Assembly: GCF_024758505.1 (NCBI RefSeq)
Contig: NZ_CP077970.1
Location: 6,200,001-6,264,000, forward strand
DNA from: Bradyrhizobium arachidis
GTDB taxonomy: Bacteria; Pseudomonadota; Alphaproteobacteria; Rhizobiales; Xanthobacteraceae
Length of the DNA: 64,000 bases
Direction of reading: 5' to 3'
The notes under the pieces were generated by a model, which searched no databases, had not been told where the DNA came from, and worked only from the letters and a program-made list of their open reading frames with translations. Made by a program: the position numbers and the translations under genes. Positions 34,919 through 43,260 of this stretch are shown here, one piece after another. Positions within the stretch are counted from its first letter, which is position 1. Every line of letters begins with the position of its first letter.

Positions 34919-35887
34919 ATGAAGGCCTACGTCTATGGCCCTAACGGAGCAGCGATTTCCGATGTCGCTCAACCAACACCTAAGGGCGCGCAGGTGCTCG
35001 TACGTGTGCGTGCCTGCGGACTGAACCGCGCCGACACCGGCATGCGAAAAGGCCACGCCCATGGCTCAGCGGGCGGCGCCGGCACCGTGCTCGGCATGGA
35101 ATGGGCCGGCGAAGTTGCCGCACTCGGCCCCGATGCAAAAGGCGTCAAGGTCGGCGACCGCATCATGGGCTCGGGCGCCGCGGCCTTCGCCGAGTACACG
35201 CTGGCCGATCATGGCCGGCTGTTCCGCGCGCCCTCCAACATGAATTTTGAGGAAGCGGCCACCCTGCCCGTGGCGCTCGCGACCATGCACAACGCGGTCG
35301 TCACCGCGGGCGCCCTGCAACCCGGCCAGACCGTCCTGATCCAGGGCGCCAGTTCCGGCGTCGGCCTGATGGCGATGCAGATCGCCAAGCTCAAGGGTGC
35401 AAAGCTCGTGGTGGGATCCTCGACCGACGCCACCCGCCGCGGCCGGCTCAAGGAGTTTGGCGCCGACCTCGCCGTCGATTCCTCCGATCCCGGCTGGGTC
35501 GAGGAGGTGCTGAAGGCGACGGGCGGCGAAGGCGTCGACCTCATCGTCGACCAGGTCTCGGGCAAGGTCGCCAACCAGAACCTGGCGGCCACCAAGGTCA
35601 AGGGCCGCATCGTCAACGTCGGCCGGCTCGGCGGCACCCACGCCGACTTCAACTTCGACCTGCATGCGGCCCGCCGCATCAACTATATCGGCGTCACCTT
35701 CCGCACCCGCACCATCGAGGAGGTCCGCGAGATCTTCGACGGGGTCAGGAAGGACATCTGGGGCGCGGTCGAGCAGCGCAAGCTGCAACTGCCGATCGAC
35801 AGGGTGTTTGCCTTTGCCGATATCGACCAGGCGTTCGAGCACATGGAGGCCAACAAGCACCTCGGCAAGATCGTCGTGACGATGTGA
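34919..35887 (+). CDS. MDR-family oxidoreductase (quinone-oxidoreductase-like)
   Basis: A 322-residue NADPH-binding medium-chain reductase. The N-terminal GroES-like domain starts KAYVYGPNGAAISDVAQPTP. The nucleotide loop is VLIQGASSGVGLMAMQIAKLKGAKLVVGSS. The zinc ligands of true alcohol dehydrogenases are absent (GMEWAGEV in place of the G-H-E motif), so it is the zinc-free type that reduces quinones or enones. A reaction linked to the preceding flavoenzyme is possible. Confidence 0.85.
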   Translation: MKAYVYGPNGAAISDVAQPTPKGAQVLVRVRACGLNRADTGMRKGHAHGSAGGAGTVLGMEWAGEVAALGPDAKGVKVGDRIMGSGAAAFAEYTLADHGRLFRAPSNMNFEEAATLPVALATMHNAVVTAGALQPGQTVLIQGASSGVGLMAMQIAKLKGAKLVVGSSTDATRRGRLKEFGADLAVDSSDPGWVEEVLKATGGEGVDLIVDQVSGKVANQNLAATKVKGRIVNVGRLGGTHADFNFDLHAARRINYIGVTFRTRTIEEVREIFDGVRKDIWGAVEQRKLQLPIDRVFAFADIDQAFEHMEANKHLGKIVVTM

Positions 35888-35938
35888 GGCCTTTGACCGC
35901 CGCGGAGTAGTGTCTCCTGAGGCACTACCCTCATCGCT

Positions 35939-36024
35939 CGTCATGGCCGGGCTTGACCCGGCCATCCACGCCTTAGCGCCCGGCACGAAGATCGTGGATG
36001 CCCGGGACAAGCCCGGGCATGACG
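35939..36024. repeat. 86-bp palindromic intergenic element
   Basis: Two 32-bp arms (35939-35970 and 35993-36024) are inverted copies with three mismatches, separated by 22 bp. The arms start CGTCATGGCCGGGCTTG and end GCCATCCACG. This is a common dispersed element of the group and produces spurious reading frames. Confidence 0.8.
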
Positions 36025-36114
36025 GAAATTGAGGACCTGCTCCTGCAAATCAGTCGCGTCTACGGCTGTGGATGGTCGCTTGATGTTCAGACCGGGCCTG
36101 CTAAATCCCCGGCC

Positions 36115-37488
36115 ATGACCACCGAAACCTCAAAAACCTCGGTCGCGGCGATCTCGATCTTCGCCAGCGGCGGCATGGCGATTGCCAAATTCGTCGTCGG
36201 CGTCGCCATCGGCTCGCTGGCGCTGATCTCGGAGGCGCTGCACTCCTCGATCGACCTGGTCGCGACCATCATCACCTGGGCGGTGGTCCGGGTCTCCGAC
36301 AAGCCGGCGGACGAGGAGCACCATTATGGGCACGGCAAGCTCGAAAGCATCTCCGCGCTCGGCGTTACCGCGCTGCTCTACGTGCTCGCGGGCGGCATCC
36401 TGGTCGAGGCCTATAGCCGGATCCGCGAGGGCACGCCGCCGCCGATCATCTCGGCCGTGCCGTTCGTCGTGCTGGTCATCGACATCGTCGTCAATCTCTG
36501 GCGCGCCCGTGCGCTGCATCGCGCCGCGCGGGCGACCAAGAGCCAGGCGCTCGCCGCCGATGCGCTCCACTTCGCCTCCGACGTCATGGGCTCGTTCGCC
36601 GTCATCGCCGGCCTCATCCTCGCCGCGCTCGGCTTCTGGTGGGGCGACGCCGCCGCGGCCGCAGCCGTTGCCGTGATGATCGCCCTGCTCGGGCTTAGGA
36701 TGGCGGGCTCGACCGTGGAGACGCTGGTCGACCGGGCCCCGGACGGGGTCGCCGAGCGCGCCACCGCCGCGATCCGCAGCGTGCCGGGCGTGGTCGACGT
36801 CGAACGGCTGCGTGCGCGCATGGTCGGTGCGACCTATTTCATCGACGCCATCGTGCAGGTGCCCCGCACTTACCCGATCGACCGGATCGACGGCATCAAG
36901 CAACAGTCACAGGAGGCCGTGAGCAAGGCGCTCGGCGATGCCGACCTCACCTTCGCGGCCGTGCCGGTCGCGCGCAACAACGAGACCGTGCGCGACCGCA
37001 TCATGGTGATCGCGCGCAATTCCGGCCTCGCCGTGCATCACGTCACGGTGCACGACCTCGGCGACAAGCTGATCGTCAGCCTCGACCTCGAAGTCGCCGG
37101 CGACATGGCGCTGACCGCCGCCCATGACGTCGCAAACGCGCTGGAGCGCAACGTCACCGACGAATTCGGCGAGGATGTGGAGGTCGACGTCCATATCGAA
37201 CCGCTCGAACCGGAACTGCCGCACGGCATCGATGCGCCCGCCGAGCGGGTCGAGGCCATTGCCGCGGCGCTCCGGGGTTTTGCCGACGGCTCCGACATCC
37301 ACGACGTCCACAATGTGCGCGTCCGCAACACCGAGGCCGGCGAGATCGTCAACTTCCATTGCCGCGCCGCGCCGTCGATGAGCGTGATCCGCGTGCACGA
37401 GCGTGTCGACGAGATCGAGCGCGCGCTGCGCCGCGCGTTCCCCAGCGTGAAGCGCGTCATCAGTCATGCCGAGCCGCCGCGCGCGTGA
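36115..37488 (+). CDS. Cation diffusion facilitator family metal transporter
   Basis: A 457-residue inner-membrane exporter. The six-helix CDF core carries the paired metal sites EALHSSIDLV in helix 2 and ADALHFASDVMGS in helix 5, plus a histidine-rich loop (EEHHYGHGK). The expected cytoplasmic ZT-dimer domain follows (VDVERLRARMVGATYFIDAIVQVP). It is then extended by about 150 residues with a second similar unit (DKLIVSLDLEVAGDMAL ... EVDVHIEPLE) and a third part, longer than the usual 300 residues. The ATG at 36115 lies beyond the palindromic element. It probably exports Zn, Fe or Mn. Confidence 0.9.
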   Translation: MTTETSKTSVAAISIFASGGMAIAKFVVGVAIGSLALISEALHSSIDLVATIITWAVVRVSDKPADEEHHYGHGKLESISALGVTALLYVLAGGILVEAYSRIREGTPPPIISAVPFVVLVIDIVVNLWRARALHRAARATKSQALAADALHFASDVMGSFAVIAGLILAALGFWWGDAAAAAAVAVMIALLGLRMAGSTVETLVDRAPDGVAERATAAIRSVPGVVDVERLRARMVGATYFIDAIVQVPRTYPIDRIDGIKQQSQEAVSKALGDADLTFAAVPVARNNETVRDRIMVIARNSGLAVHHVTVHDLGDKLIVSLDLEVAGDMALTAAHDVANALERNVTDEFGEDVEVDVHIEPLEPELPHGIDAPAERVEAIAAALRGFADGSDIHDVHNVRVRNTEAGEIVNFHCRAAPSMSVIRVHERVDEIERALRRAFPSVKRVISHAEPPRA

Positions 37489-37595
37489 GCAAAGGGAGCC
37501 GGACTCGTCATACGTTCTCGTTTCGGACTCACGCTTCGCGTCATTTTTCGGAACGCCGTAAGGCACAGACTCCATTGGACAAGATTTATTTCGTA

Positions 37596-37610
37596 TTAAC
37601 GAATCGTTGA
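37596..37610. promoter_or_regulatory. Possible CtrA-type site ahead of the PleC-like kinase
   Basis: TTAACGAATCGTTGA matches TTAA-N7-TTAA with one change in the second half. It lies in the 237-bp region before the kinase gene, in an AT-richer patch. Confidence 0.3.
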
Positions 37611-37725
37611 CTCTCGACAGGCCGGGAAAACTGGATTCAAATCGCTGTGATTCGGAAGCGAGCTGGGGCTCTTCCGAACCGGGTAGAGCGAAGTTTTTTC
37701 TGAGTCTTTTTAGGGGGCCGAAGGC

Positions 37726-40053
37726 ATGGCGCGCGCAGACGCCGCGAACGCGTGCGTCCAATCCGATTCGATCAAAGGATTGGCGCAGTCGATCGCGAAA
37801 CCTGCCTACCACCGGCTCCTGGTTGCAGAGCCGGCGCTGAGGCGCGCTGTGCCCACGCTCATCATCGCCTTCCTCATCACGATCTGCCTCGGTGCGCTCG
37901 TGCAAGTCGTCGATCAGACGCGGCAGAAGCGCGGCGTGATGCAGCGTGACATCTCCGCGCTCGCCGACTTGCTCGCCGAGCGCATCGACCGCCTCACCTC
38001 GATGCGCATCGAGCGTCTGAAGAACATCGAGCATTTGCCTACCCTGCTGCCGGACCTGTTCCCGTCCTGGGGCACGGCGAACGGCCGCCACGTGATCGTC
38101 ACCTCGGCCGGCGCCGAGCGCCGCATCCTCGCGCGTGTTCCCGTCGACACCGACATCGGCGGCAACGATCGCCTGCTCGACGCCATCACGACCGCGCAAT
38201 TGCTCACTGCCCCGCCGCAGCAGGGCAGCGTCTCCGAGCTGACGCTGCCGAACGGCAACAGCGCGATGGTGACGTCGCGCAGCATCAAGTCGCTGCCCGG
38301 CCAGGTCACCGTCATCCAGGAGAGGATCGAGCCGATCTGGGGCTCGGACGCCGCGCTCTCGGTGACGCTGTCGGCGACGACCGGCTTCGTCGTCCTGATC
38401 CTCGGCTTCGCCTTCCACTGGCAATCGACCCGTGCTCGCGAGGGCGACCTGATCAACGACGCCGTGCGCGGGCGCATCGACACCGCACTCAATCGCGGCC
38501 GCTGCGGCCTGTGGGACTGGGACCTTTCGCGCGGCCGCATCTTCTGGTCGCAGTCGATGTTCTCGATGCTCGGGCTGGACGGCCGCAACGAGCTGCTTAC
38601 CTTCGGCGAGGTCAACGCGCTGGTGAAATCCGACGACATCGACCTGTTCGCGATCGCCGACCAGCTCATCTCCGAGGAGATCGACCACATCGACCAGACT
38701 TTCCGCATGCAGCATGTCGACGGCCATTGGATCTGGCTGCGCGTGCGCTGCGAGCTCACCGCTGCTGCCGATTCCGGCAAGCACCTGATCGGCATCGCCG
38801 TCGACATCACCGAGCAGAAGAGCCTCGCTGAAAAGACTGTCGAAGCCGATCTGCGGCTGCGCGACGCCATCGAGACCATCCCCGAGGCGTTCGTGCTGTG
38901 GGACGCCAGCGACCGCCTGGTGCTCTGCAATTCGCACTTCCAGCGCCTGCATAGGCTGCCGGACACCGCCGTCATCCCCGGTACGTCCTACGAGACCGTG
39001 CTCGAGGTCGGCCGCATGCCGGAGGTGCGCACCCGCCACAACGAAACCGCCAATCCGTCGCCGGGCGCCCGCACCTTCGAGGCGCAGCTCGACGACGGAA
39101 GCTGGCTGCACATCAGCGAGCGCCGCACCAAAGACGGCGGCTACGTCTCGGTCGGCACCGACATCACCCGTATCAAGGAGCACGAGCAGAAGCTCGTCGA
39201 CAACGACCTGCGCCTGCGCGCGACCGTAATCGACCTCAAGCGCTCACAGGCCGCGCTGGAGCGCCAGACCAACGAGCTTGCCGACCTCGCCGAAAAGTAT
39301 CAGCGCGAGAAGACCCGCGCCGAGGAAGCCAACCAGACCAAATCGAAATTCCTCGCCAATATGAGCCATGAGCTGCGCACGCCGCTCAACGCCATCATCG
39401 GCTTCTCCGAGATCATGGGCTCCGGCATGTTCGGCGAGCTCGGAAGCGAGAAGTACCAGGAATACTGCCAGGACATCCTCACCAGCGGCCACTATCTGCT
39501 CGAAGTCATCAACGACATCCTCGATATGTCCAAGATCGAGGCCGGCCGCATGAAGCTCGACATGGAGTCGCTCGACCTGTCACGGACGCTCGCGGAATCC
39601 TTGCGCGTCGTCTCCGGCCGCGCCGAGGACAAGCATCTCACGCTCGACGCCGAGATCGACAACACCATCTCCGTCGTCGCCGACCGCCGCGCCACCAAGC
39701 AGATCATCGTCAACCTGCTCTCCAACGCCGTGAAGTTCACACCCGACGGCGGCCGCATCGTGGTGCGCGGCCGACAGCTCGAGGACAGGATCGTGCTGAT
39801 GATCGCCGACACCGGCATCGGCATCGCGCCGCATTCGCTGGCGCGGCTCGGCCGCCCGTTCGAGCAGGTCGAGAGCCAACTCACCAAGACCTATCACGGC
39901 TCGGGACTGGGACTTGCGATCGCCCGCTCGCTGGCGCAGCTCCACGGCGGTTCGATGCGGTTGCGCTCGAAGATCGACGTCGGCACTGTCGTGCGCGTGA
40001 CGCTGCCGCGCGATTCCAACAAGACGATGCCCAGGATTTCCGCGGCGGCCTAG
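37726..40053 (+). CDS. PAS-domain sensor histidine kinase, PleC-like
   Basis: A 775-residue membrane kinase. The first helix is about residues 43-62 ([22 protein letters not shown]). An extracytoplasmic segment follows, then the second helix at about 210-230 ([20 protein letters not shown]), two PAS domains (about 255-365 and 375-490), a coiled-coil linker, HisKA with His548 ([23 protein letters not shown]), and HATPase motifs N ([16 protein letters not shown]), G1 (IADTGIGIA) and G2 ([13 protein letters not shown]). The HisKA region ([22 protein letters not shown]) is very like PleC of the cell-cycle phosphorelay. A TTAA-N7-TTGA sequence 116 bp upstream resembles a CtrA site. The role is inferred. 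Confidence 0.85.
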   Translation: MARADAANACVQSDSIKGLAQSIAKPAYHRLLVAEPALRRAVPTLIIAFLITICLGALVQVVDQTRQKRGVMQRDISALADLLAERIDRLTSMRIERLKNIEHLPTLLPDLFPSWGTANGRHVIVTSAGAERRILARVPVDTDIGGNDRLLDAITTAQLLTAPPQQGSVSELTLPNGNSAMVTSRSIKSLPGQVTVIQERIEPIWGSDAALSVTLSATTGFVVLILGFAFHWQSTRAREGDLINDAVRGRIDTALNRGRCGLWDWDLSRGRIFWSQSMFSMLGLDGRNELLTFGEVNALVKSDDIDLFAIADQLISEEIDHIDQTFRMQHVDGHWIWLRVRCELTAAADSGKHLIGIAVDITEQKSLAEKTVEADLRLRDAIETIPEAFVLWDASDRLVLCNSHFQRLHRLPDTAVIPGTSYETVLEVGRMPEVRTRHNETANPSPGARTFEAQLDDGSWLHISERRTKDGGYVSVGTDITRIKEHEQKLVDNDLRLRATVIDLKRSQAALERQTNELADLAEKYQREKTRAEEANQTKSKFLANMSHELRTPLNAIIGFSEIMGSGMFGELGSEKYQEYCQDILTSGHYLLEVINDILDMSKIEAGRMKLDMESLDLSRTLAESLRVVSGRAEDKHLTLDAEIDNTISVVADRRATKQIIVNLLSNAVKFTPDGGRIVVRGRQLEDRIVLMIADTGIGIAPHSLARLGRPFEQVESQLTKTYHGSGLGLAIARSLAQLHGGSMRLRSKIDVGTVVRVTLPRDSNKTMPRISAAA

Positions 40054-40101
40054 AGCACGATCCGAAAAAGTGTGCAGCGGTTTTCCGAAGAGATCGTGCT
40101 C
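40053..40101. repeat. Palindromic repeat (GCATGATC type), copy 2
   Basis: Arms GAGCACGATC and GATCGTGCTC with the same internal sequence as copy 1 (AAAAGTGTGCAGCGGTTTT). It lies between the convergent kinase and LysR genes and overlaps the end of the kinase stop codon. Confidence 0.8.
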
Positions 40102-40115
40102 AAATAAAGCTCCCC

Positions 40116-41009
40116 TCAGGACTGCAGTGTCGGTGCGACCTCGCGCGCGGTGTTGACCAGCGCGGCAATCAGCGGCGTCATCGGATCGCGCTGTGGGATC
40201 ACCAGGCCGATGCTGTAGTTGACGTGCGGGTCGACGATCGGGATCGAACGCACGGTGTCCGAAAGGCCCAGCGTCTCCGCAAGCTTCGCCGGCATCACGC
40301 TCGCCCAGCGCCCCGTCTTGACGTGGGTAAAGAGCACCAGCAGCGAGTTCGAGGTCAGCGTCGGCGTCGCCTCCGCACCGACCGAGCGCAGTGCGCGGTC
40401 GATGATGCGGCGGTTCTGCATGTCTGGGGTCAGCAGGCACAGCGGCACCTGCCCCACTTCCTTCCACGTCACCGTCTCACGATCGCCAAACATCGCGTCC
40501 GGCGCGGTCAGGAGGCGATAGCTCTCGTTGTAGAGCGGAATGGTGCGTACCTTGCCGATCGGCTCGTTCTCGATATAGGTCAGCCCCGCATCGACCTCGA
40601 GATTTTCGAGCAGTCCCAGCACCTCCGATGAGGTCGTGGACTGGATGCGGAAGCGCACGTCGGGATGTTTTGCGCGGAACGGCGTCGTCAATGAGGCCAC
40701 CATGCCGAGCACGGTCGGGATCGCCGCGATCCTGATCTCGCCAGAGAGCTTGTGCCTCAACCCGTTGATCTCATCGCGCATGGCGCGAGTGTCGCCGACG
40801 ATGCGACGCGCCCAGTCGAGCGCTCGCTCGCCTTCCGGCGTAAAGCCCTGGAAACGGGAACCGCGCTGAACCAGCATCACGCCGAGGATCTCCTCGAGCT
40901 GCTTCAACCCCGTCGACATCGTCGGCTGGGTGACGCCGCAGGCCTCCGCCGCCCGTCCAAAATGCCGCTCCTTGGCCAGCGCCAGCAACAGTTCAAGCTT
41001 GTCGATCAA
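40116..41009 (-). CDS. LysR-family regulator divergent from the formate dehydrogenase operon
   Basis: A 297-residue LysR-type protein. The winged helix is at residues 1-60 (LLLALAKERHFGRAAEACGVTQPTMSTGLKQLEEILGVMLVQR). The co-inducer domain follows (SGEIRIAAIPTVLGMVASL, DVRFRIQSTTSSEVLGLLEN, VDAGLTYIENEP). It is transcribed away from fdsG with a 214-bp shared region that holds an ATCGGAC-N9-GTCCGAT dyad. This layout is typical of a LysR activator of the divergent operon, so control of fds by formate or a related signal is likely. Confidence 0.88.
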   Translation of the reverse strand: MIDKLELLLALAKERHFGRAAEACGVTQPTMSTGLKQLEEILGVMLVQRGSRFQGFTPEGERALDWARRIVGDTRAMRDEINGLRHKLSGEIRIAAIPTVLGMVASLTTPFRAKHPDVRFRIQSTTSSEVLGLLENLEVDAGLTYIENEPIGKVRTIPLYNESYRLLTAPDAMFGDRETVTWKEVGQVPLCLLTPDMQNRRIIDRALRSVGAEATPTLTSNSLLVLFTHVKTGRWASVMPAKLAETLGLSDTVRSIPIVDPHVNYSIGLVIPQRDPMTPLIAALVNTAREVAPTLQS

Positions 41010-41088
41010 GCGTCGGTCCCCTTGCGTAGTCTCACGCCGTGCAAGCTATCACGCTCCGCCCCCTCCAACACGCGAAAACACAACGATT

Positions 41089-41111
41089 ATCGGACTTTCC
41101 TATTGTCCGAT
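41089..41111. promoter_or_regulatory. Inverted repeat between lysR and fdsG, likely LysR site
   Basis: ATCGGAC and GTCCGAT, seven perfect base pairs separated by nine bases, in the divergent promoter region, 112 bp from fdsG and 80 bp from the lysR start. Confidence 0.55.
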
Positions 41112-41223
41112 TGCAGATCCATATCGATCCGGATTCGCTATCGCAGCATGAGACAGCTTTATTGATTTTCGAATGATTCCAACTCTCATAGGGAGATCGG
41201 TCACCCTCTGGTTGAGAACGAGA

Positions 41224-41700
41224 ATGACAGCGGTCAGTGAACCTTGGAGCGAAGCGCGCGGCGCTGAAATCATCGCCGAACATGCGGGACAGGAGGGCGC
41301 GACGCTGGTCATCCTCCACGCCCTGCAGGAGGCCTTCGGATACGTGCCGGAGCCGGCGATCCCGATGGTAGCGCAGGCGCTCAGCCTGTCGCGCGCCGAG
41401 GTTCATGGCGTGTTTACCTTCTACCATGATTTCCGGCACAAGCCGGCCGGCCGCCATGTGCTCAAGCTGTGCCGCGCGGAAGCCTGCCAGGCCGCTGGCG
41501 GCGACCGGCTTGCGGCGCGCGCTGAAGCAAAACTCGGCGTGTCGCTGGGCCACACCACCGCCGATGAGCGCGTCACGCTGGAGCCGATCTACTGCCTCGG
41601 GCTGTGCGCCACCGCCCCGTCCGCGATGCTCGATGGCCGCCTCGTCGGCCGGCTCGATGAAACGCGCCTCGATGCGCTGGTCGCGGAGGCGCAGCGATGA
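41224..41700 (+). CDS. fdsG: Formate dehydrogenase, gamma subunit (NuoE-like)
   Basis: A 158-residue thioredoxin-like [2Fe-2S] protein, the expected FdsG length from ATG 41224 (an upstream frame extension is unsupported). It has LVILHALQEAFGYVPEPAIPMVAQAL, HGVFTFYHDFRHKP, then the cluster cysteines in LCRAEACQAAGG and YCLGLCATAP. It passes electrons between the iron-sulfur chain of FdsA and the FMN/NAD site of FdsB. The fdsB start overlaps its stop by four bases. Confidence 0.93.
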   Translation: MTAVSEPWSEARGAEIIAEHAGQEGATLVILHALQEAFGYVPEPAIPMVAQALSLSRAEVHGVFTFYHDFRHKPAGRHVLKLCRAEACQAAGGDRLAARAEAKLGVSLGHTTADERVTLEPIYCLGLCATAPSAMLDGRLVGRLDETRLDALVAEAQR

Positions 41701-43250
41701 CGATGCGTTTCTTCGTCCCACGCGATGCCGGCGCGGTGGCCGTCGGTGCCGATGACGTCGCGCTCGCGCTGGAACAGGCGGCCGCCAAGCGCGGCCTCGC
41801 GGTCGAAATCATCCGCACCGGTTCCCGCGGCCTCTATTGGCTGGAGCCGATGGTCGAAGCGGCGACGCCCGCGGGCCGGATCGCTTTCGGACCGGTCACG
41901 CCTGCCGATGTGCCGTCCCTGCTGGATGCCGTCGCTGCTGGAACGACACACCCGCTCGCACTCGGTGCGACCGACGAGATCCCCTGGCTGAAGCGGCAGA
42001 CCCGGCTCACCTTCGCGCGCTGCGGCGTGATCGATCCACGTTCGCTTGACGACTACCGCGCTCATGGCGGCTACAGGGGTTTTGAGCGCGCCTTGTCGCT
42101 CGGCCCCGAGGGCATCCTCAACGAGGTCACCGCCTCCGGCCTACGCGGCCGCGGCGGCGCGGGCTTCCCGACCGGGATCAAGTGGAAGACGGTTGCGCAA
42201 GCCAAGGCCGATCGCAAATTCATCGTCTGCAACGCCGACGAAGGCGACAGCGGCACCTTTGCCGACCGCATGATCATGGAAGGCGATCCCTTCCTCGTCA
42301 TCGAAGGCATGACGATCGCTGCGATCACGGTCGGCGCGACCAAGGGCTACATCTACATCCGCAGTGAATATCCGCACGCGGTCGAGGTGATGAATGCAGC
42401 CATCGTTGCCGCCAAGCGCGGCGGTTATCTCGGCAGCAATATCGGCGGCTCCACGCACAGCTTCGATTTGGAAGTGCGCGTCGGCGCCGGCGCCTATGTC
42501 TGCGGCGAGGAGACCTCTCTGCTGGAGAGCCTCGAAGGCCGCCGCGGCATCGTGCGCGCAAAGCCGCCCCTGCCGGCGCATCACGGCCTGTTCGGCAAGC
42601 CGACCGTCATCAACAACGTGCTGTCCTTCGCGGCGGCGCCGTTCGTCATGGCTGAAGGCGCGAAAGCCTATGCCGATTTCGGCATGGGCCGTTCGCGCGG
42701 CACCATGCCGATCCAGCTCGCCGGCAACATCCGCCATGGCGGGCTGTTCGAGACCGCCTTCGGCGTCACGCTCGGCGAGCTCGTCGACGACATCGGCGGC
42801 GGCACGTTTACGGGACGCCCGGTTCGCGCCGTGCAGGTCGGCGGCCCCTTGGGCGCCTATTTCCCGCGCGCGCTGTTCGACACGCCGTTCGACTACGAGG
42901 CCTTTGCGGCGCGCGACGGCCTGATCGGCCATGGCGGCATCGTCGTGTTCGACGACAGCGTCGACATGCGCCGGCAGGCTCGCTTCGCGATGGAGTTCTG
43001 CGCCATCGAGTCCTGCGGCAAGTGCACGCCGTGCCGGATCGGCTCGACCCGCGGCGTCGAGACCATCGAAAAGATCATCAACGGCGAGCGCGTGGCGGAA
43101 AACCTCGCACTGGTCGAGGACCTCTGCAACACCATGAAATTCGGCTCGCTCTGCGCACTCGGCGGCTTCACGCCCTACCCGGTGCTCAGTGCATTGAAGC
43201 ATTTCCGGGAGGATTTTGTCCCGGCCCCGATGCTTCAGGCCGCGGAATAG
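41697..43250 (+). CDS. fdsB: Formate dehydrogenase, beta subunit (NuoF-like, NAD-reducing)
   Basis: A 517-residue flavoprotein. An N-terminal thioredoxin-like part (about 1-100) is followed by the NuoF core: GLRGRGGAGFPTGIKW, VCNADEGDSGTFADR, AYVCGEETSLLESLEGRRG, KPTVINNV, and the C-terminal [4Fe-4S] site ESCGKCTPCRIGSTRG. It holds FMN, binds NAD and reduces it with electrons from formate. This is the standard soluble bidirectional formate dehydrogenase layout. Confidence 0.95.
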   Translation: MTMRFFVPRDAGAVAVGADDVALALEQAAAKRGLAVEIIRTGSRGLYWLEPMVEAATPAGRIAFGPVTPADVPSLLDAVAAGTTHPLALGATDEIPWLKRQTRLTFARCGVIDPRSLDDYRAHGGYRGFERALSLGPEGILNEVTASGLRGRGGAGFPTGIKWKTVAQAKADRKFIVCNADEGDSGTFADRMIMEGDPFLVIEGMTIAAITVGATKGYIYIRSEYPHAVEVMNAAIVAAKRGGYLGSNIGGSTHSFDLEVRVGAGAYVCGEETSLLESLEGRRGIVRAKPPLPAHHGLFGKPTVINNVLSFAAAPFVMAEGAKAYADFGMGRSRGTMPIQLAGNIRHGGLFETAFGVTLGELVDDIGGGTFTGRPVRAVQVGGPLGAYFPRALFDTPFDYEAFAARDGLIGHGGIVVFDDSVDMRRQARFAMEFCAIESCGKCTPCRIGSTRGVETIEKIINGERVAENLALVEDLCNTMKFGSLCALGGFTPYPVLSALKHFREDFVPAPMLQAAE

Positions 43251-43260
43251 GAGAACAACG

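Noticed and set aside
35998..36114. Upstream extension of the CDF transporter
   Set aside because: The extra residues are encoded by the palindromic repeat, a common source of false N-termini. The ATG at 36115 matches the family start.
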